From Henriciella marina (lineage in GTDB: Bacteria > Pseudomonadota > Alphaproteobacteria > Caulobacterales > Hyphomonadaceae), in contig NZ_JAPWGW010000001.1 in the NCBI RefSeq assembly GCF_027213945.1, positions 310,001 through 374,000 of the forward strand: a stretch of 64,000 bases of DNA, in the 5' to 3' direction. Made by a program: the position numbers and the translations under genes. Below the pieces are notes generated by a model. It was not told the origin of the DNA. It searched no databases and was given only the letters and a program-made list of their open reading frames with translations. Positions 60,397 through 64,000 of this stretch are shown in pieces (within the stretch, counting starts at the first letter, position 1; every line of letters begins with the position of its first letter).

Positions 60397-60879
60397 TTAA
60401 TCCTCTGAAGAACTCAGCTCGGAAATCACCAGGGTGGCGTCCTGAAGAGAGCCGCGCTCATAGGTGCCAACCCAGATATCGTAGAGGCCATCGGCGCCCG
60501 GATCGAACCGGATGGAAGGATTGTGGCTAGGGCCGCTATCGTCGTCACAGAGCCAGTCGCCATTTGGCGTGTTGATCACAAGTGTCGTGTCATACGCTGA
60601 GCGAACGGTAATAATAAGCGGAAGCGAACCAGACCCGTTATCGTAGAGCAGGTCATAGTCTGGCGCGTCGGCGACAAAACCAGGACAATTGGAGCCAAGC
60701 TTATCGGTTGCATCGAGGCTGCCGCCCGCACGCAAATCGATCTCATGAGGGTCAGGCTGGAAGCCCGCGCTCAACTCGATCGTGCCGTATGTGGCCTCTT
60801 TCATAAAGTCCTGCGCAGCCGCAGAAATTGTCAGACCAAGTGCAGAAGCAGCCAATGCTGCAAGGCGTATGGTTTTCAT
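60397..60879 (-). CDS. Hypothetical secreted PPC-like beta-sandwich protein
   Basis: A 160-residue protein with a Sec signal ending SAAAQ. The mature part resembles a bacterial pre-peptidase C-terminal (PPC)-like jelly roll: GFQPDPHEIDLRAGGSLDAT, then YDTTLVINTPNGDWLCDDDS and YDIWVGTYERGSLQDATL. Two Cys may form a disulfide. Not attached to a protease here; function unknown. Convergent with the phosphatase gene across a shared terminator. Confidence 0.78.
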   Translation of the reverse strand: MKTIRLAALAASALGLTISAAAQDFMKEATYGTIELSAGFQPDPHEIDLRAGGSLDATDKLGSNCPGFVADAPDYDLLYDNGSGSLPLIITVRSAYDTTLVINTPNGDWLCDDDSGPSHNPSIRFDPGADGLYDIWVGTYERGSLQDATLVISELSSSED

Positions 60880-61075
60880 GGATAGCTCCCCTCAGAAATT
60901 CAGTATTCAGCCTACCATTAAAGGCCTGAGAGACAAGCTTTTTGGTTAATATGCGTTAATTTTGGGTGCGTGAACGCTGTGTGAACGTATTCGTGGTCTG
61001 CAGCGTTTATGAGACGAACATTCGCATGAAAGATGCGGACGGAAACATCGTACACGATCGAATCGCTGGGGCCCC

Positions 61076-61678
61076 ATGAGCCACGTAAACAATCTTCGCT
61101 CGCTTCTGATCTCGCTGGAAGAGCGTACAGAGGGCGAGACAGTGACGATCGCCGACCTCCTAAATGCGGTGGGCCGCCGCGCCTATGGCCCGGTGCTTCT
61201 ATTGCTCGGCTTCATCTCAATCAGCCCACTCTCCATCGTCCCCGGCGCAAACTGGCTGATCGCGCTCGTCACATTGATCTTCGCGCTACAGATCGTAATT
61301 GGACTGAAATATCCATGGTTGCCGCGCCGCGCGCTCGATTTCAGCTTTCCGCGCAAGCATCTTATCGGCGGTATCCACATGATCGAAAAGCACGCCCATG
61401 CGGTGGACCAGATCCTGAAACCGCGCCTGACTTTCCTGACGCAGGTGCCGTTCATCAACCTCGTCGCTTTAGCTTGTGTCGCTGCCGCGCTCATCACATT
61501 CCCGTTGGGGCTCGTGCCCTTCGGCCCATTCCTGCCCGGTCTGACCGTCCTTCTCTTCGGCCTTGCCCTTACCGCACGCGACGGCGTGCTCCTCATTATC
61601 GCGATTGGCAGCCTTCTGGGGGCCGCCATGTTGCTCGTCCGCATCCTGCCGCGCGTCATGGCTTTTCTCGGCATCTAG
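61076..61678 (+). CDS. ExoD family membrane protein
   Basis: A 200-residue protein of the ExoD family, named from exopolysaccharide synthesis in rhizobia, with four or five hydrophobic stretches (GPVLLLLGFISISPLSIVPG, NLVALACVAAALITFPLGLV) and the family's ALTARDGVLLIIAIGSLLG. Biochemical role unclear. The Fe-S scaffold gene follows after 56 bases. Confidence 0.85.
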   Translation: MSHVNNLRSLLISLEERTEGETVTIADLLNAVGRRAYGPVLLLLGFISISPLSIVPGANWLIALVTLIFALQIVIGLKYPWLPRRALDFSFPRKHLIGGIHMIEKHAHAVDQILKPRLTFLTQVPFINLVALACVAAALITFPLGLVPFGPFLPGLTVLLFGLALTARDGVLLIIAIGSLLGAAMLLVRILPRVMAFLGI

Positions 61679-61734
61679 GGCTGGTTTCACCGAGTTTACT
61701 TGATCTTCAGCGCTATCGGGACGATCTATGGGCC

Positions 61735-62184
61735 ATGAGCGCAGAGCTATATCATAATCGCGTGCTGGAACTCGCCGCCAATATCCCGCATGTCGGGACG
61801 CTTCCCCAGGCCGATGCGGCGGCGGAGAAGGTCTCACGTGTCTGCGGCTCGATCGTACGCGTTGATATTCGCCTCAGCGAAGACGGCAACACGGTCGAAG
61901 CCATAGCTGTCGACCCGAAAGCCTGTGCCCTTGGGCAAGCGGCCACAGCTGTGCTCGCCGAGCATGCGGTCGGCGCACCGGTGGACGAAGTGTTCGCCGC
62001 GCGTGACGCATTGAAAGCGATGTTGAAAGAGAATGGTGAGCCACCGAAAGGCCGGTTTGCAGAGCTGCGTCACCTCGAAGGCGTTGCTGATTATCCGCCC
62101 CGCCACACCTCGACGATGCTGGCGTTCGATGCGGCCTGCGCGGCCATCGAAACCGCACGAACTAAGCGGGCTGCGGCGGCCTGA
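61735..62184 (+). CDS. Iron-sulfur cluster assembly scaffold protein (NifU/IscU-like)
   Basis: A 149-residue NifU_N-type scaffold. The fold-typical Cys are in SRVCGSIVRVDI and DPKACALGQAATAVLAEHAVG; the third Cys of IscU is not clearly present, the form seen in the alphaproteobacterial neighbours of yidD. ATG at 61735 is chosen; the same frame is open far upstream through exoD, which is a shadow. yidD follows after 124 bases. Confidence 0.86.
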   Translation: MSAELYHNRVLELAANIPHVGTLPQADAAAEKVSRVCGSIVRVDIRLSEDGNTVEAIAVDPKACALGQAATAVLAEHAVGAPVDEVFAARDALKAMLKENGEPPKGRFAELRHLEGVADYPPRHTSTMLAFDAACAAIETARTKRAAAA

Positions 62185-62308
62185 GCGTGACCGCCGTAGC
62201 CGAGAGGCAGCCCCGGGAAGAAAATCCTGCAGCCTTATCGGGTTGAGGGCCGCCGTCCACGCGTCTAGAACCGCTTTCGACGAAACACGAACTGGGCCAT
62301 GAAGCCTT

Positions 62309-62635
62309 ATGTCCGAACGACGCAGCAAGGTCGCGCATGCGGCCCTCAAAACGTACAAGCTGACGCTGTCTCCCGCCTTTCAGGTGTTTGGAGCACAGTG
62401 CCGTCATGTACCGTCGTGCAGCGAATATTGTGCTGATTGCGTCTCCCGTCATGGTCTGTGGACCGGCGGATGGATGACACTGGCCCGGCTGTCGCGATGC
62501 CGCCCTGGCGGCTCCAGCGGATACGATCCTGTTCCTGAGAAAGCAGAGACGATACCTGTCTGGGCGCCCTGGCGTGCCGGAGACTGGGCCAGAACGCAGC
62601 GGCCCTTCCCGGATGCAGGCCCTGAGACGAACTGA
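62309..62635 (+). CDS. yidD: Membrane protein insertion efficiency factor YidD
   Basis: A 108-residue YidD. The family core [20 protein letters not shown] and [17 protein letters not shown] includes the conserved Cys-containing motif; usual YidD wording is SPxxxxxCRxxPxCSxY. It ends with a C-terminal tail longer than usual. YidD is thought to help YidC-dependent insertion. thrS follows after 11 bases. Confidence 0.93.
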   Translation: MSERRSKVAHAALKTYKLTLSPAFQVFGAQCRHVPSCSEYCADCVSRHGLWTGGWMTLARLSRCRPGGSSGYDPVPEKAETIPVWAPWRAGDWARTQRPFPDAGPETN

Positions 62636-62646
62636 AAAGCAAATCC

Positions 62647-64000
62647 ATGATCAATGTAACGCTACCAGATGGATCGCAGCGCCAGTATGAGGACGGGGCA
62701 AGCCCGGCCGATGTTGCGGAATCCATTTCCATATCCCTCGCCAAGGCTGCGCTTGCGGCCAAGGTAAATGGGGAACTCTATGACCTGAACCGCCCGCTGG
62801 ACGGCGACGCAGAGGTCGCCATCGTGACGGCGCGTGACAAGGAGGGCCTTGAGCTCATCCGGCACGATGCCGCCCACGTGCTCGCGCAGGCCGTACAGGA
62901 GATGTACCCTGACACACAGGTTACGATCGGCCCCGTGATTGATGACGGCTTCTATTACGATTTCGCGCGCGAGAAGCCTTTCTCTACGGAGGATTTCGAG
63001 CGCATCGAGAAGAAGATGGAAGAGATCATCGACAAGGACTACCCGATCGTCCGGGAAGTCTGGTCGAAGGAAGACGCCATCGAGACGTTCAAGAAGATCG
63101 GTGAAGACTACAAGGCGCAGATCATCGACGACATCATCCCGCCGGGTGAGCCGATCACGGTCTACAAGCAGGGCGACTGGTTCGACCTCTGCCGTGGCCC
63201 GCACCTGCCATCGACGGGGAAACTACCAAAGGCGTTCAAGCTGATGAAGCTGGCGGGCGCCTACTGGCGCGGTGATCATCGCAACGAGATGCTGCAGCGC
63301 ATGTACGGCACGGCCTGGGCGAATGAGAAGGATCTCAAGGCCCATCTTCTGCGCATTGAGGAAGCCGAAAAGCGTGATCATCGCCGGATCGGTGCGCAGC
63401 TCGATCTCTTCCATCTCGACGGCACGGCTGCGGCCGGGTCAGTCTTCTGGCATGCCAATGGCTATACGGTCTGGCGCCAGATCGAGGCCTATATGCGCCG
63501 CCGCCTGGACGCTGAAGGTTATGACGAGATCAAGACACCGCAGCTCATGGACTCCGTTCAGTGGGAGAAATCCGGCCACTGGGGCAAATATCGCGAGAAC
63601 ATGTTCATCGTGCCTGACTTCATTCCTGAAGGGGAAGAAGGGGTCGAGATTTCGGTGCCCGAAGACGCCAAGCTGATGGCGCTGAAGCCGATGAACTGCC
63701 CGGCGCATGTCGAGGTTTTCAAGCAGGGCCAGAAGTCCTATCGCGACCTGCCTATCCGCCTCGCGGAGTTTGGCTGCTGTCACCGCAATGAGCCGCACGG
63801 CGCTATCCATGGCATAATGCGCGTGCGCCAGTTCACGCAGGATGACGCACATATCTTCTGCCGTGAGGACCAGATCGTCGAAGAGTCGATCAAGTTCTGC
63901 CGCCTGCTGGAAAGCGTCTATCGTGACTTCGGCTTCGAAGAGATCGCCGTGAAGCTGTCAACGCGCCCGGACGTCCGCGCAGGTAGCGACGAGACGTGGG
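62647..64000 (+). CDS. thrS: Threonyl-tRNA synthetase (5' part; runs off the window)
   Basis: The first 451 residues of ThrRS, with no stop before the window ends. Domains in order: TGS ([20 protein letters not shown]), the editing domain with [11 protein letters not shown] and [11 protein letters not shown], and the start of the class II catalytic core ([28 protein letters not shown] with zinc Cys, [32 protein letters not shown]). ATG at 62647 begins the expected MINVTLPDG start. Confidence 0.97.
   Translation, partial: MINVTLPDGSQRQYEDGASPADVAESISISLAKAALAAKVNGELYDLNRPLDGDAEVAIVTARDKEGLELIRHDAAHVLAQAVQEMYPDTQVTIGPVIDDGFYYDFAREKPFSTEDFERIEKKMEEIIDKDYPIVREVWSKEDAIETFKKIGEDYKAQIIDDIIPPGEPITVYKQGDWFDLCRGPHLPSTGKLPKAFKLMKLAGAYWRGDHRNEMLQRMYGTAWANEKDLKAHLLRIEEAEKRDHRRIGAQLDLFHLDGTAAAGSVFWHANGYTVWRQIEAYMRRRLDAEGYDEIKTPQLMDSVQWEKSGHWGKYRENMFIVPDFIPEGEEGVEISVPEDAKLMALKPMNCPAHVEVFKQGQKSYRDLPIRLAEFGCCHRNEPHGAIHGIMRVRQFTQDDAHIFCREDQIVEESIKFCRLLESVYRDFGFEEIAVKLSTRPDVRAGSDETW

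Noticed and set aside
61033-61734. Long upstream extension of the Fe-S scaffold frame
   Set aside because: It overlaps exoD in another frame and reads as Arg/Pro-rich shadow sequence; the conserved scaffold begins at 61735.

Overview
This window is a gene-dense piece of an alphaproteobacterial chromosome with high GC content. The likely source is the Caulobacterales/Maricaulales side of the class, resembling the Hyphomonadaceae. The pointers are a CpdR-type cell-cycle receiver, a RegB/RegA redox system divergent from a SCO (SenC) gene, COQ9 next to ribosomal protein S21, the nth/DUF2244 neighbourhood, a CYP153-type alkane hydroxylase and an intracellular PHA depolymerase. The assignment rests on gene content read by eye, not on a search. 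No prophage, integrase island, insertion sequence or CRISPR array is visible; the one recombinase is chromosomal XerD.

Layout. 0.2-9.9 kb: LysR regulator, a candidate sRNA, Dps, aspartate aminotransferase, uvrC-pgsA, NUDIX, a Ca2+/Na+ antiporter, a pteridine-reductase-like SDR, a threonine aldolase and a TetR regulator. 10-15.6 kb: an isolated TadE/TadG pair, tRNA-Val(GAC), cpdR, N-formylglutamate amidohydrolase, a second candidate sRNA, an XRE regulator and hisN. 15.6-22 kb: glnD, murJ, an orphan small protein, trpS and a PCuAC-type copper lipoprotein. 22-29 kb: phaZ, SCO/SenC divergent from regB-regA, nth, DUF2244 and CYP153. 29-41 kb: a degenerate SDR, a SlyX/YdcH-like peptide, a diguanylate cyclase, purEK, an HTH-2TM protein, a DUF481 outer-membrane protein, COQ9, rpsU, a two-gene ABC exporter, a DksA-like zinc finger, a GFA protein, an SMR exporter and accA. 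41-51.4 kb: a run of small secreted or lipid-anchored proteins on the minus strand (two pairs of paralogues), a malyl-CoA-lyase-like enzyme, a polysaccharide deacetylase, YceI, xerD, an alanine/glycine symporter and a GT2 glycosyltransferase. 51.5-64 kb: hrpB, a possible copper-related outer-membrane module, folE, a GT87-like membrane protein, cysS, a histidine phosphatase, exoD, an Fe-S scaffold, yidD and the 5' part of thrS.

Most genes are housekeeping, in short operons with tight or overlapping junctions (uvrC/pgsA, antiporter/SDR/aldolase, tadE/tadG, regB/regA, purE/purK, ABC pair, GNAT/SnoaL). The most interesting signals lie between genes. There are two structured transcripts exposing CCUCC anti-Shine-Dalgarno sequences (about 1.17-1.28 kb plus strand, 14.08-14.16 kb minus strand). 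A 14-base element resembling PhaR/AniA sites occurs identically just upstream of phaZ and of the CoA-ester lyase, suggesting shared control by PHA/acetyl-CoA status. An ACGG-loop hairpin resembling half a guanidine-II riboswitch precedes a guanidinium-exporter-type SMR gene. A family of palindromic repeats recurs at 26.2, 35.3 and 54.0 kb. An SDR protein has lost its catalytic Tyr and Lys. The start codon of rpsU is ambiguous.
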